Below are positions 1 through 10,693 of a stretch of DNA of 64,000 nucleotides, one piece after another; position 1 is the stretch's first letter; the number at the start of each line of letters is the position of its first letter. The position numbers and the translations under genes were made by a program. The DNA comes from Phaeodactylum tricornutum CCAP 1055/1 (lineage: Eukaryota; Bacillariophyta; Bacillariophyceae; Surirellales; Neidiaceae), in contig NC_011681.1 of assembly GCF_000150955.2 (NCBI RefSeq), forward strand, positions 295,501 to 359,500, written 5' to 3'. The notes beneath the pieces were generated by a model, which was not told the origin of the DNA, made no database searches, and was given only the letters and a program-made list of their open reading frames with translations.

Positions 1-992
1 TCAGCTTGTTCCCAAACCGCCGATAAGGTAGCTCCAACAAAGTCGGGACCAAAACGTGATTGCTCCCCGGTTATTTGCAACGAGGCACCCAACGTGGCTG
101 GTTCGAGCACACTGACGAGACAATCAATCGATGCCCCCGAAGTCAGGGCGTCATCATCCAAGTCGTCAAATAAAATAACCGGAGGAGCATCGGCAGCGAT
201 TTTACCCTTTTTGTCTAACACTGGTGCTTCACCTATTCGGTAGTCTCGGCAGAATCCAGAACTGGTAAATGTCTGTAAAACTGCTTGCATCGAAGGAATT
301 GTTGCCGTTGCGCTACCACGTATAGCGGTACTTTTGTTGGGAAGTAAACCCTTCTCCTGCATGTTATTCAGCAAATCACGGCCAATCCCTCGAATAAATC
401 TATCGCGGTCAACAAAGTTGGGCAACAGATCCGCCGCGGTGCGCCACAATGCGTAGGAAGTTAAATCAAAGTAGTATTGATCGGATACTAGAGCGTTCTC
501 CCAGGGAGCTTTGGCATAAAAGCTTTTGCGAGCCTTTTCACGATATGCCCTCAGCCGTTGCTGTATATTTCTTTCTATTTCATTCGAGTCTTGTGTATTG
601 GATCGCGACTGAAGAATAGTTTGCACGAGCGTGGCGATTGGCACACACGACGCCGAGCAATCGTCGTTGAGCAACAGCGATAGTAAGGGCTCTTTCAATG
701 TCCGTGGCAGTGGAGGAGTCGGCGACAGCGAAGGCAACACGTTACCTTCTCTCTTGTTTCCACTTACGGCGGATCGAATGTAATATTCGAAGTCAAGTTC
801 AGCGGCTCCTCGGGCGGCTTGCGCCTGGGATGGAATACCAGACACGACGAGCAAACCCGTAGTCGCCTTGCCGATCCAGGCAACTCCTTCATGTACAGCT
901 TGCCGACGAGAAGATGAATTTACAGTCCATGATACGACAGCAAGAGGTGCTATTGATATGACCAAAAGCAATCTCGCGTACATCAGCATCAT
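1..992 (-). CDS. Predicted thylakoid-lumen protein of unknown function, 3' end outside window
   Basis: The frame is open from ATG at 992 to the window edge (about 330 codons seen, no stop), so the C-terminus is missing. Residues 1-20 form a hydrophobic signal peptide ending VVS|WTV, with an aromatic residue at +1 as in diatom plastid presequences. It is followed by SSRRQAV, a hydrophobic stretch and SQAQA, which looks like a twin-arginine thylakoid transfer signal. The rest is soluble and mixed, with a CSASC motif and a short acidic run (FDDLDDDA) near the end. I recognise no domain. A plastid lumen location is inferred from the bipartite presequence only. Confidence 0.7.
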   Translation of the reverse strand, partial: MMLMYARLLLVISIAPLAVVSWTVNSSSRRQAVHEGVAWIGKATTGLLVVSGIPSQAQAARGAAELDFEYYIRSAVSGNKREGNVLPSLSPTPPLPRTLKEPLLSLLLNDDCSASCVPIATLVQTILQSRSNTQDSNEIERNIQQRLRAYREKARKSFYAKAPWENALVSDQYYFDLTSYALWRTAADLLPNFVDRDRFIRGIGRDLLNNMQEKGLLPNKSTAIRGSATATIPSMQAVLQTFTSSGFCRDYRIGEAPVLDKKGKIAADAPPVILFDDLDDDALTSGASIDCLVSVLEPATLGASLQITGEQSRFGPDFVGATLSAVWEQA

Positions 993-1447
993 GTTTTAAG
1001 GAAACCAAAATCCCTATGATTTATTGGTTGACAACGTGAGGTCAACAACAAAATGATCAACATTTGTCAGACTTTTCATTGATCTACAGTTACAATTATA
1101 AGAATCAAACTCTATTGGTCAACCTTCGTCGTCGTAGAAGGTTTGCGGGCCTTTCGTGGGACAAGGATGTCACAGTGGGCTTTGTAGGCGCTGTCGTGTT
1201 TGACAAATGGAAAAGCCTCTGTTCTACTTGACAAATAGAGACACAAGCTGTCTACCTCCTGAGTTGTTGTGTTTCAAAAGTATAAATGAGAATGACTGTA
1301 ATGAAGAGATAAAACAGTCACATGGCGTGGCTGATACTAAAGCTCTTTGGGCAGCTCGAAATCGTCGGGCACCGACCGTAGGTGCTCCAAAGAAATCCGT
1401 GAACTGTGAAGAGTGCAGCTTAACCAAATACGTTCCCGAAAGCATAA
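993..1447. other. Intergenic spacer
   Basis: This 455-bp spacer lies between the 5' end of the left-edge gene and the 3' end of the EXS gene. Only short shadow frames are present. I see no RNA gene or repeat. Confidence 0.5.
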
Positions 1448-3762
1448 CTAGTTTGTGGCCCACAGTCCCAAGCCCACAAAAGCGACGGCCCACAAGAAAA
1501 GCTCCAGTATGAAGAGACGTTGGCGCATTCTTTCGTTACATTCCAAAAATCTCCGAAAACGATCCCGCAAACGAAAAGATGATTCGTCTTGCAGCTGTGG
1601 AGAGCCCAACCACGACGGCAGCCGCACCTTACTACTGCCATCCGACATGCTCGACATTTCCGACTGGTCAGCATTTTCTTCATCCGGCTCATCGACACTT
1701 TCAATCCGTGAGTAGCTCGCGTTGCCATTCTGCAATTTGATCGTCTCATTTTCCAAAAACAAGAATCCCCAAAGTGCGCGACGCAAAATTTCAGCCAGAG
1801 GTAGTAACACCCCTACGTAGGTCTTGGTATCCGACGAAAAAGTCGTCACTTGCTCCTCCCCCGATGCCGACAAATGGTAAGCAGGAATATAGCACAGCAT
1901 CCACGTAAATCGAAAGAGTGTATTGTATACAAAAACCTTGTAGTAAAACGCTTCGCTTTTGTACAACCGTTGTGGTCGTAGTTTGATTTGTTTGTAGCTC
2001 GGGATAAAGGTCACGATCGCGACGAACGTTTTCCGAATCGGGCGAGTGCAACTCTCCAGGAAAGGCAAGACATACGAATTCGGTCGGTAGGAAGATAAAC
2101 TGGCGAACCAAACCTGGTCAGTATCCGTGGCTTGATCCGACCGCGTTTCGATCACAAATAGATCCCAGTCCATGATGGTATCCCACCAAATTTGGTATAA
2201 CATGGATGCAGCAAAACACACGAGCCACCATATTGATCGTCGGTCTTCCCGATGCGTCATACCGTACAAAATAACTACCGAAGCAGACAAGTATTTGAAG
2301 GCATTGCCGAGATAGGGCCACCGTTTCCCCGTATCGTACGACTGCCGAAGGGTTTGCAGAAACTTCCACCACAGCGGTAGCAATGCCGCCGACGGCAACA
2401 CAACGTTATGCAAAATCCAACTGCGCTCCAAGTAACTTCCACTTTCAGACAACCCGTACGTTTGCGAGAGCGTACCCCAAATAACTGTCACGTAGTATGA
2501 CAAGGCAAACAAAACATCCTGACACGGTCGCACCAACGAAGTAACAACGTCCCCAATAAAGCAGTCGCGAAAGCGTGATCGGTGAAAGGGTGCCGTCGCG
2601 GTAAATTTCATGGTGGACCAAAATCGCATCCGTCGTCCCGGTGGAAACATCGAACGGACCACTAACACCGACAAGAAAATGAGGGGTAGGATTTTGGCAG
2701 GAAAGTCTGATCCATACTGGTCCATGTGATTGTAGGCCTCAATGTAGAGATGAAAGTTGAACAAAATAGGCATGCTCAAATCCAACGCTGCACCCACTAC
2801 CGATGGACCGGACGGTGCGTACTCGGCCGACTGGGTGGACGTAGCCGATGATCGAAAAAAGAAAAAGGAGCCCAAACGAGTAAATTGCGGATGGTTTTCT
2901 CGGAAGCGTTCCACTCCGCGGGTCAAGCGACTACCGCGTTGGTGTATGCCGGTCTGTGGCGCGTTCCCGCTAGGTGTTGTGCTGCCTGAATTAGCCTCTT
3001 CGGATAGAAAGAATTCAGATTCAGCTCCGGTAGATGTGCTTATTCGATTGTCTTCGTCCAAATGCTCCGTGTCGTCTTCATCCCAGCTGTTGACGAATTC
3101 TTGTATAGATGATATGGACGATTCGTGGCTCAAGGTCCTTGACCGTACGGGGCTTTGGCTATTCCTCTGTACGACTCCAGCGCTATTTGCGGTCGCAGCG
3201 TTCGTACGCGTCAGTTCTAGCGCCGGTATAGTCCACCCCGCCGCCACGTCTCCCTCGTCGGGCGAGTGCGAGATAGCCTCCACGGTCCGTAGAGGAGCCG
3301 AGTCGTGGCCCATCGAAACGTTGTTGGCATCGTCCAAGCCGTGCCGTTGTCCGTGTGCAGTTCCCGGCAGAAAAAGAAGTTCGTCACAGGCAATGCCGTT
3401 GCGCCGCCAAGTGCGTAAGGAATACGCACACATCATGAGCGTAAACGCAAACAAGGCGGGTCCTGGACAGCACGCAAACATATTGAATCAGACCAACATT
3501 ATGTGTGAGTCAAGTAGATTCTGCTGCAATCCGAGTGTCTGCGCAACAAAAGTACCAGAGTGTCGTACTATGCTACGAGGGGAAATCTATTGAAACGATT
3601 GTACGTACCGCGGTACACGCGCAAGCTGGAGACATCGTGTGTTTTGGTCGTCAAGTCGTAGGCCAAAATGGCACCCAAAATAACCAAAACGGTTGCTTTC
3701 GGCTTCAGTACTCGCTCGGATACAACAAAAGATCCCACAGCAGCCAAGACGGAGAGATCCAT
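1448..3762 (-). CDS. EXS-domain (ERD1/XPR1/SYG1-type) multi-pass membrane protein
   Basis: Two exons are proposed, 3609..3762 and 1448..3462, with an intron at 3463..3608 (GTACGT donor, TCCAG acceptor, phase 1), giving 722 residues. The EXS signature is clear in the second half: DVVTSLVRPCQD, WWKFLQTLRQSYDTGKRWPYL, NAFKYLSAS, FRFTWML and RRALWGFLFLENE. There is no N-terminal SPX domain, so it is closer to ERD1-type proteins of Golgi or endomembranes than to SPX-bearing phosphate exporters. A long Ser/acidic loop (about residues 80-240) separates the first two membrane spans from the EXS core. A second reading starts at ATG 3481 and lacks exon 1, but exon 1 adds a hydrophobic segment in the right phase. 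The substrate is unknown. Confidence 0.82.
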
Positions 3763-4642
3763 GGCAATCAACTACTGCACACGAAGGACAGGAGTTGTGC
3801 GCTCTGGTGGTTACGTGTTGTATCTACCGAGCCAACACCGACCCGTACCCACAGCGCAAACGTTATCGCCGTTGCTTGGGTAGAACGATTCACAATCAAT
3901 AGACACCGTCGGTCACTCGCAAGAACGGACAAGGGAAGGGGGAATACAGAGACAGCAGCACTCGAGTTTCCACGGAAGAACGATAGGGTGGAGTCTCAAC
4001 TGCCTTCCGCTCCCGGGTGGTACACTCTTTCGGCAAGGGAAAAGTCGGGTGAGGCCGAGTCGATCCAGAGTGGTTTTGCGAGGCTCTTTTTCCTCGCCGG
4101 CGTCCCTATTTTCCGCGAACGGGATGTGTACACATACAAACTTATGGGACTATCCAGCGCTGTAATATAGAGAGTATTTCTGCATTTGAAAAGATCAAAC
4201 TAATGTTCAAAACGTGGAGGGGAGTATTCGCGGACCTTACGTGGCCACGACCAGTCGTGTAGCTTCCCGAGACGAATACTGCGTCTCGCCGAAGGAAAAA
4301 TTAGGGTAACCAGGTTTCATTGGCCAGATGCAATCGTTCCAGTACCGCCACCACGCCAAAATACCCGTTTGCTTCGGTTGGAACTTGACAATTAACACAC
4401 AAGCCATTAACAATAGTGGGAATAAAAACTACGGGTACCGGTGCGGAACTCCGAACCAGATTGGAATCGACAATGAATCAAGCAATTTTTTTGTCATTCT
4501 ACGAATCGATTTACTTTGTAGATGGTACATACGACTTTGAAGAACGCCACACACCTCGCATTGAAAATGAGTAGGGTTTTACGTGATTTCATGGCAATTC
4601 TTTTCTTCAAACACGCCCCACAATGAGAATTACTACCTACTT
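3763..4642. other. Intergenic spacer
   Basis: This 880-bp region lies between the EXS gene start and the GT90 gene end. Plus-strand frames here (one of 221 codons overlaps the EXS exon 1) have no recognisable domain and look like shadows. No repeat or RNA gene was recognised. Confidence 0.45.
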
Positions 4643-6601
4643 CTATGAGAATTCTTGCTGAAAGAGGGGGCCTCGCTTCACTACCATTCCTGGACGAAAG
4701 TGAGCTTCATACCGACGCAACATTTCTCCATTGATTGCACGATTGTCGCTGTCGGACTGATCGTCAAAGAGGAGGTCACGAATCCAAAGCTGACCCCTTG
4801 ACGCAATCTTCTGGGCCTCACGATCGTGTGAGAGAATCCACTCAATCTGCGTATCCATGTCAGAGAGATCGTCCTTTAACGGAATGTAGTGCACGTATGG
4901 CTCTAGAAGCTCTTCCATGGCCCACGACGATACAGTGGGCTTGGGAATCATGACCACCGAGTTGGAGTACAGTCCCCATTTCAATCCTGAGGCAACGTCA
5001 TTTCCTTCTATGAAGACTAACATTTTGTACTTTAAAAGTTCGTCCCGCGCAAGATTCCTGCTAACGATAGAAAAGTTTTCAATTTCCGTCGGTACGGTAT
5101 CAGGCAAAACCCTGCTGAACCTGGCGTCCACTTTGGTCGAATTGTGGTGGTCTAAGACAAGCCGACAGCGTAGATTTTGGAAGCATCGCTCGTGAGGTGA
5201 TATGCTTGTATTGAAGTATCCGCTGGTTACTCCACGAAAAACGGCGGTGTTCCGTTTGTTTTCCCAAGGGACGTCCAAAGTTGGAAGTAGCTCTATTTCT
5301 TTGTAATGGCGCCACGCTCCCATTTTCCAAATGATCGATTCCAGGTTTCCTCTATTTGTCCGTCGGGTTGGCAAAGTGGCGCAAGCCGTAGACGATGCCT
5401 TCATAAGAAAATCGCTTGTACTTGCATCATCCCAAACAGGTCGTATTTTGGTAAAGTGAGGTACGGCAGGCTTTGGAAACTGTCTTCTCGGCTGTCCGAC
5501 GTCATTCAAAGATCTCGAACTCCGCGAATCACCGATTTGAACAAACGCAATTGCGGGCTCAAAACTGGTCAAGTTGTCCGTCTTGTTGGTCTGATTCTGG
5601 TACACCATTAGCAGTTTATCACGAAGCTCTGGACAATAGCGACTATGGACAACTTGTAACTGATCGGCTTGGGGGTTGAGTTGGCACGAATCGAGCGAAT
5701 CTTTGTCCAACGCAAAAATAAGGTCGTGAGTAGCCTTTGCAGATGCTTTCAAAACCACCGAGAGCGAGTCGACCTCCGGTCCGTTTTGACGCTGGAGTAC
5801 AAAGGAAGGAAAGCAATTTGGCTGACTACTCTCATTCTTGAATATGTTGTCCTCTTTGGCATTCTTCGTCATTGTTGTACTTTTTTCGTTACACGCAGCA
5901 TACTTGACAACATGTAACAGCTCAGTCTCATCGCAGGGTGGCTCGTACCAAGAGGACATATAAAATTGAACTCGTTGGTCTATTGTTGGAAAGCGGAGCA
6001 AACGCTTTCCCGGGTCCGATGCCTCGGATGTGAGTTTCACAGTCAATCCGATTTCAGTGGCTGGAACCCATATCCTTGAATTATTTTGAACCCACAAATG
6101 GGCATTCTCAATCTTATAAGAGGATGAGTTGGTGAGTTTGGCGTGTTTCCACTTCCGCTCTGAGTGATCAAGGACACATCTTGAAGTCCTAGCTGTAAAC
6201 CTGGTTGTCTTTCAAGCTTACGATTTTCCGAATGCAACCAAACTTACAATTTTGCTGGAATCATCTGAGATATACGGGTCTGCGTAGTCAAGGATCCGTG
6301 AGCTGTCCGAATAATGCATCAAGGAGGAGTCGCGCTCCACAAAACCTTCGTCCCTCACGACCTCCCACATATTCAAGCCAACAAGGAAGAGCGGCAGAAC
6401 GAGCATTGCAAACCTGAAGGAGCACATTGGTTTGCCATATCTGATTACGTGCTCGAGGCAGGGCATGCTGATGGTGTTGTTTTTTATTTTATCGTGGGAC
6501 CTGTGAACCAAATGGAAAGAGTGAAGGCAGTGATGAGTAAAAACCATAAGATCATCAATCGGTCGGAATCCTTCAAACGGGGGAAATTCATTGACTATCA
6601 T
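4643..6601 (-). CDS. Glycosyltransferase family 90 (CAP10-like), type II membrane protein
   Basis: Exons 6248..6601 and 4643..6157 are joined across a 90-nt intron (GTAAGT donor, TCAGAG acceptor, phase 0) to give about 622 residues. Exon 1 supplies a signal anchor (RFAMLVLPLFLVGLNMW). The C-terminal half carries GT90/CAP10 features: WKMGAWRHY, the arginine-containing FRGVTSG, KYKMLVFIEGNDVASGLKW, YSNSVVMIPKP, EPYVHYIPLKDDLSDM and the hydrolytic-repeat-like REAQKIASRG. Such enzymes transfer sugars (xylose or glucose in known cases) to glycans or proteins in the Golgi or ER lumen. The acceptor cannot be told from sequence. Later in-frame ATGs just before the anchor are possible starts. Confidence 0.82.
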
Positions 6602-6741
6602 TGTGATATGTGTTTCGACAGAATTTCTAGCTAGGTATAGAAGATTTTGCTAACTGTAAACGCTTCCATTGCTGTCGTAGTAGTACTTGTATAAAGGAAA
6701 ATTTCATGTCAAATATTTTTCTGACGCATGCTTCATTTCTA

Positions 6742-6748
6742 TATAAAA
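6742..6748 (+). promoter_or_regulatory. TATA-like box
   Basis: TATAAAA lies inside TATATAAAAG, 41-47 nt before the ATG at 6789. The spacing would put a transcription start near 6772, just ahead of that ATG. Inferred from sequence only. Confidence 0.3.
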
Positions 6749-6788
6749 GATCTCGTCCTCATAGCATCAAGTGTTGAATGCAAGGGAT

Positions 6789-7943
6789 ATGCTACGTTGT
6801 TTACAATTAACATACACATATAGTGTCAAGCGTGTCGCGAAAACCCCTCCTACCCTTCATCCCAGGTCTACTAGCTTGCCAAACCTCTCCAGTCCCTACG
6901 GAAGGATTCACATTTCTCCTTCTTCGAGGAAAAATCCATTCACGCAAGAACCACAGCAGCGTCACAAGTGGATGACAATGGCAAACTCTTTCAACGACGA
7001 CAGCGACTTAGAAAGCGTCTTTCAATGGATTCGAGAAGGGAATCAGCATCTCGCCGACGAAGATTGGTGCAGGGCTGCCGAACAGTTTGGACGCGCCCAC
7101 GAAAAATTAAACGACTTGGCTTTAAGAGCCCAATCCACGGATGGTGACGTTGACCCTGAACTGCCAAAGATTGTGTCCTTATATCATCAGCAAGCTTGCG
7201 ACTATCTGCACCGATCTCGAAATGCATTTTTGACCATGTTGCGAAAAGAAACCGATCAGGACAAGGATACGACCGATGCCGAACCGGCCTTTCGTTCCCT
7301 CACGGAAGAGGAGGCCGACCGAAGGTTGCGACTTTTTGTGCAGCTGTATGGAGGTAACCTTGAGGTATCAATAGTAGAAAATGTGCCAGCTACAAAACCA
7401 ATCGCGGACCAAGAAAGCAGTTTGGCGGATCGATTGGCCAGTCTCAACGCATCATTGCCGCAAGGTTTCAAAACCTCTGACCAACGCATGCTTGACATAG
7501 ACCGGGGATTGAATCGCCTTGGGCTATCTCTATACTCGAGTCGAGATGAACGACCAAAAATTGAAGTGCCACAATCTGAAGAGGACCAAGTTGCTTCCAT
7601 TATTGCACAGACGAAGGACGAAATGCGGTTCCAACCACCAGAAGCAGTTTCCTCGATACCAGCCGTAGAGATTGATTCATCGGTAGATGATTCCGAAGAC
7701 GACGAAGACGATCAGTCCTCCGCAACAGGGGAATCGTTATCACCTGAAGATCGGCTGGCAATCCAAGAAATTGTGGTCGAAGCGCAGACGAAGTTGGCCG
7801 AACTCCTTGCCATGCTAGAACTAGATCTCAATGCTGGCGAAGCTCCTCAACCGTTGGATCAGCCGTCGGCACGAAACATACTACAGTCCGCCCGCCGGCA
7901 CCTGCAAAACGCATCTCGGCAATGGAAAGAAGCTCGCTTGTAA
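6789..7943 (+). CDS. Hypothetical protein with N-terminal helical (MIT/TPR-like) region
   Basis: 384 residues from the first ATG of the frame; an internal ATG at 6972 (MTMANS) is an alternative. The first 65 residues are basic and low in acid, compatible with an organelle presequence or a wrongly extended start. From 6972 on, a helical segment (WIREGNQHLADEDWCRAAEQF) resembles MIT or TPR-type hairpins. It is followed by an acidic linker (DDSEDDEDDQ) and two more predicted amphipathic helices near the C-terminus. I do not recognise a catalytic domain. It is divergent from the GT90 gene across about 190 bp. Confidence 0.7.
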   Translation: MLRCLQLTYTYSVKRVAKTPPTLHPRSTSLPNLSSPYGRIHISPSSRKNPFTQEPQQRHKWMTMANSFNDDSDLESVFQWIREGNQHLADEDWCRAAEQFGRAHEKLNDLALRAQSTDGDVDPELPKIVSLYHQQACDYLHRSRNAFLTMLRKETDQDKDTTDAEPAFRSLTEEEADRRLRLFVQLYGGNLEVSIVENVPATKPIADQESSLADRLASLNASLPQGFKTSDQRMLDIDRGLNRLGLSLYSSRDERPKIEVPQSEEDQVASIIAQTKDEMRFQPPEAVSSIPAVEIDSSVDDSEDDEDDQSSATGESLSPEDRLAIQEIVVEAQTKLAELLAMLELDLNAGEAPQPLDQPSARNILQSARRHLQNASRQWKEARL

Positions 7944-8259
7944 AGCATACCTCGAAAACGCGAAACGCTATTATTTGCTTTCTATTTGCGCCACAGCTTC
8001 CGGTGGCCGCAAAGATGGTAGTCGGCACCTTAAGTTCGCACATTTCGATCAAAGCATATCAAGCGTTATAGCATATATTGCACTCGAAACCTTCAAAGCG
8101 TTCCGAATAATACACATTTGTTGTATCTTGTTAAAAAATAAGGCCCTATCACACATCCCTGTCCCCTGATCAATAAATTTTCGCTCTAAAACCGCTCTCA
8201 CTTTCCTGTTGATATCCCGCCAGACGTGCAGTACCAAATCATTTGGGACGATTTGGAAT
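7944..8259. other. Short convergent spacer
   Basis: These 316 bp lie between the 3' ends of two convergent genes. No structure was recognised beyond AT-rich 3'-UTR-like sequence. Confidence 0.45.
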
Positions 8260-10206
8260 CTACTTGGTGTCCAGCTCGTGTTTTCTCACCAGACGTTGTT
8301 GAAGGTAATTTTGTTGGAATTCTTGCACTCTCGGGGCCAGTAGCTCGTTCCACATAGCCGATCCAGAGGGTACAGCTTTGTCACCCTGGTTGTCAGGCTG
8401 TACCAATGTCACCAAATTTCGGCGTCGATTGACTCCAGCGCTGTACATCCACATGCAAGACTTCCAAAATCCTACTAACCAAGAACGAAAGTCCACCATT
8501 CCGGCCGGCATCTTCTCGCCTGACGATGATAGAAGTAACAAATCGTGACACACGTTTACCAAATGACAGTCGTTTGCCAATTCATCCAAAATATTCGAGC
8601 AGTGAAAATCAACGCCTTCCAACGTCAAATCCGAGATCTCCAGCATTTCAATACCCAGCAATCCAATGCGCTCCAAAGCTTGTTTGTGTGCGCTTTCGTG
8701 AACTATATGCGGAACATTTTGCCAAGTAACAGGCACATGTGGCTTTGGCAGATGTAATTGCTGCACCAGTGTGGTGGGGGCAGTTGATGATACTTCGCCC
8801 ATACGTTGTCTCCACGCGTTGGCGTATTGCTGTAGCATAAGGACGTCACCTTTCATACCTCCATACTCGGCACGAGCTAGCAAGGCCCATATAAGTACAT
8901 CGTCACCCGAATCCAGGCTCGACAATGATATTCTTGAATGTACAGTATCACCTTCCGTAGAGTAGGGTAATGGATCCTTGTACGGACAGCCGGCAATTTC
9001 AAAAACAATTTGTAGAACCTGTCGACATAGCTGAGGGTTCAGGACGTAATCTTTCGAATGTGCCATCATGAGCCACACAAGTAACGGAAGGGCGGGGTGT
9101 AAGGTTGAATCTTCAATAGCGATAATGGGCAATCTTCGGAGCAGCTCTCCCAAACTCTTATCAATCAGCTCCATAGCAACCTTGACAGCTGGCAAGGGTT
9201 TACGTCGGCGAACCGCCTTTTGCAAAATAGATTTCAGCACAGGGACAGACAAGCGCGAATGTCTACGGACCCATCTATGTGATGGTTCAATGTCAGGATA
9301 CGAGGGAATGGCCGTTGAAAGTGTTACTTGAACAATTTTGGGATGCTCCGGAGACGATGTTAACGCGTCTTCATCATGTGACGTTCGTGTCTTGACAAGT
9401 ACAATGGCGGACCAAGCTACGGGACCAGGAGAGTCCGAAGTATCAAACAATAAGGAAATACTACCATCTTGGCTCAAGTGTAGCACTTGCTTTGTTGGTT
9501 TAGGTCGTGAGAAGGTAGCTTTCGAGGAGTTCATCATGTGGGAGAACACGTTTGGGACTTTAGTTTTTGGCTGCGGTGGTCGTTCCGCACTGTCCGGGGT
9601 CACTTGGTAAGTCCGGTGCTCTGTTTGGTCTTCCTCTGAAGTCTGTTGTGTACCAAATTTAGTTGCAAACGCTTCGTCTCCGTTATCGGGAGCTGGGTAG
9701 TTGCTGGGCGTGTCTTCAGTAGTAGTCGGTTTGACAATGGTTTTGTTTTCGATCCGCTGCGGAGACCGCCCAGCTATTTCCGCTGGCACCATTTTTGGTA
9801 AAAATGCAGAGTTGACTGAATCGGTTTTATTCGTCGCAATTTCTTGGTCTTCTTCTATTGTGTTTCGAGGCAATGAATGCGTAGACGTAGACGTCTGCTC
9901 GGTTAAGGCAGCCGTCTCCATCGGATGAGACGGTTTTCCTATTTCCACAGAAACAGCCTCCACTTTGTTTACCGTGTCCTCTCGTCCGATATACGATCCT
10001 TCCCTTTCACAAATATTTTGAGCTCGTATACATTTATCCAAATGCAAATTGACATTGCTGGACGGAACATGCTTGCCACACCCCGCGGGGCAAACGACGA
10101 AGCGACTGCTCGCGGCACTCGGTTTCTTACTGTTTCGGGGATTCATGAGTAAGCCAAACGCGTCGAGAGCGCCATTGCCCGCTGCCCGGTCGCGCTTCCG
10201 CGGCAT
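8260..10206 (-). CDS. UBZ4-like zinc-finger protein, probably nuclear
   Basis: 648 residues. The N-terminus is strongly basic (MPRKRDR). Residues about 39-59 form a C-x3-C-x11-H-x3-C zinc finger (CPAGCGKHVPSSNVNLHLDKC) like the ubiquitin-binding UBZ4/RAD18-type fingers of DNA-damage proteins. The middle is Ser/Thr/Pro-rich and probably disordered. The C-terminal 350 residues are helical, with ARAEYGG and FWKSCMWMYSAGVNRRRN motifs that I do not match to a known catalytic domain. A ubiquitin-dependent DNA-repair role is inferred from the finger alone. Confidence 0.75.
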   Translation of the reverse strand: MPRKRDRAAGNGALDAFGLLMNPRNSKKPSAASSRFVVCPAGCGKHVPSSNVNLHLDKCIRAQNICEREGSYIGREDTVNKVEAVSVEIGKPSHPMETAALTEQTSTSTHSLPRNTIEEDQEIATNKTDSVNSAFLPKMVPAEIAGRSPQRIENKTIVKPTTTEDTPSNYPAPDNGDEAFATKFGTQQTSEEDQTEHRTYQVTPDSAERPPQPKTKVPNVFSHMMNSSKATFSRPKPTKQVLHLSQDGSISLLFDTSDSPGPVAWSAIVLVKTRTSHDEDALTSSPEHPKIVQVTLSTAIPSYPDIEPSHRWVRRHSRLSVPVLKSILQKAVRRRKPLPAVKVAMELIDKSLGELLRRLPIIAIEDSTLHPALPLLVWLMMAHSKDYVLNPQLCRQVLQIVFEIAGCPYKDPLPYSTEGDTVHSRISLSSLDSGDDVLIWALLARAEYGGMKGDVLMLQQYANAWRQRMGEVSSTAPTTLVQQLHLPKPHVPVTWQNVPHIVHESAHKQALERIGLLGIEMLEISDLTLEGVDFHCSNILDELANDCHLVNVCHDLLLLSSSGEKMPAGMVDFRSWLVGFWKSCMWMYSAGVNRRRNLVTLVQPDNQGDKAVPSGSAMWNELLAPRVQEFQQNYLQQRLVRKHELDTK

Positions 10207-10693
10207 GGCGTACGAGTAAAGGAGTCGTCAGTCGATTTTACGAGGATTCCAGTGTCACTGGATAGACGGTATCGATACGTTGGCCATTTCCCAATGAGTT
10301 GATGGGAACCAAACGGATTTGTGCGGATTATTGTTGTGGAAACTACGCAACGTACAACTAGTGAGCCAATCGATTACGGGATCGTGTTGCTGTTTCTTGC
10401 GAGTTTTGCCCGTCCGATATCTTGCACTACCTATCTGTTGCGGCCACTGCTAGCGCCCAATACTACTTTTCATTAGCAATACTATTACTACTACTAGTAG
10501 TAGTGTTACTACAACGTTCTTCTTGTGGGGGTTTTGCATTCCCTGTCACTGTTAGGCCAAAGAAGCAAGAATTGGGGGAGTTTCAGTCCGACACGTATCG
10601 TACTGTCAAGCCTACTTCTAGATTGCTTCCCTCGCTGCTCCTCACTACTCCGTGTGCTGTACTGCCTTTCTTGTCCGGTAATTTAGTGTGAGT
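10207..10693. promoter_or_regulatory. Divergent promoter region of the UBZ and EXO70 genes
   Basis: This 487-bp region separates two divergent start codons. It contains the 18-nt perfect palindrome ACTACTACTAGTAGTAGT at 10487..10504. An open stretch at 10422-10691 lacks an ATG and is probably 5' UTR. Confidence 0.45.

Noticed and set aside
1420-1749. Cys/Arg-rich minus-strand frame
   Set aside because: It overlaps the EXS gene in another frame and has no supporting features.
2757-3593. 278-codon plus-strand frame
   Set aside because: It is antisense to the EXS-domain gene, whose membrane and family motifs are clear.
3505-4170. 221-codon plus-strand frame
   Set aside because: It lies opposite EXS exon 1 and its promoter, lacks any domain or signal, and has biased composition typical of a shadow frame.
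10422-10691. Hydrophobic frame with an FAFP motif before EXO70
   Set aside because: It has no ATG at its start, ends just before the EXO70 ATG and is better read as 5' UTR, although the motif mimics a plastid cleavage site.
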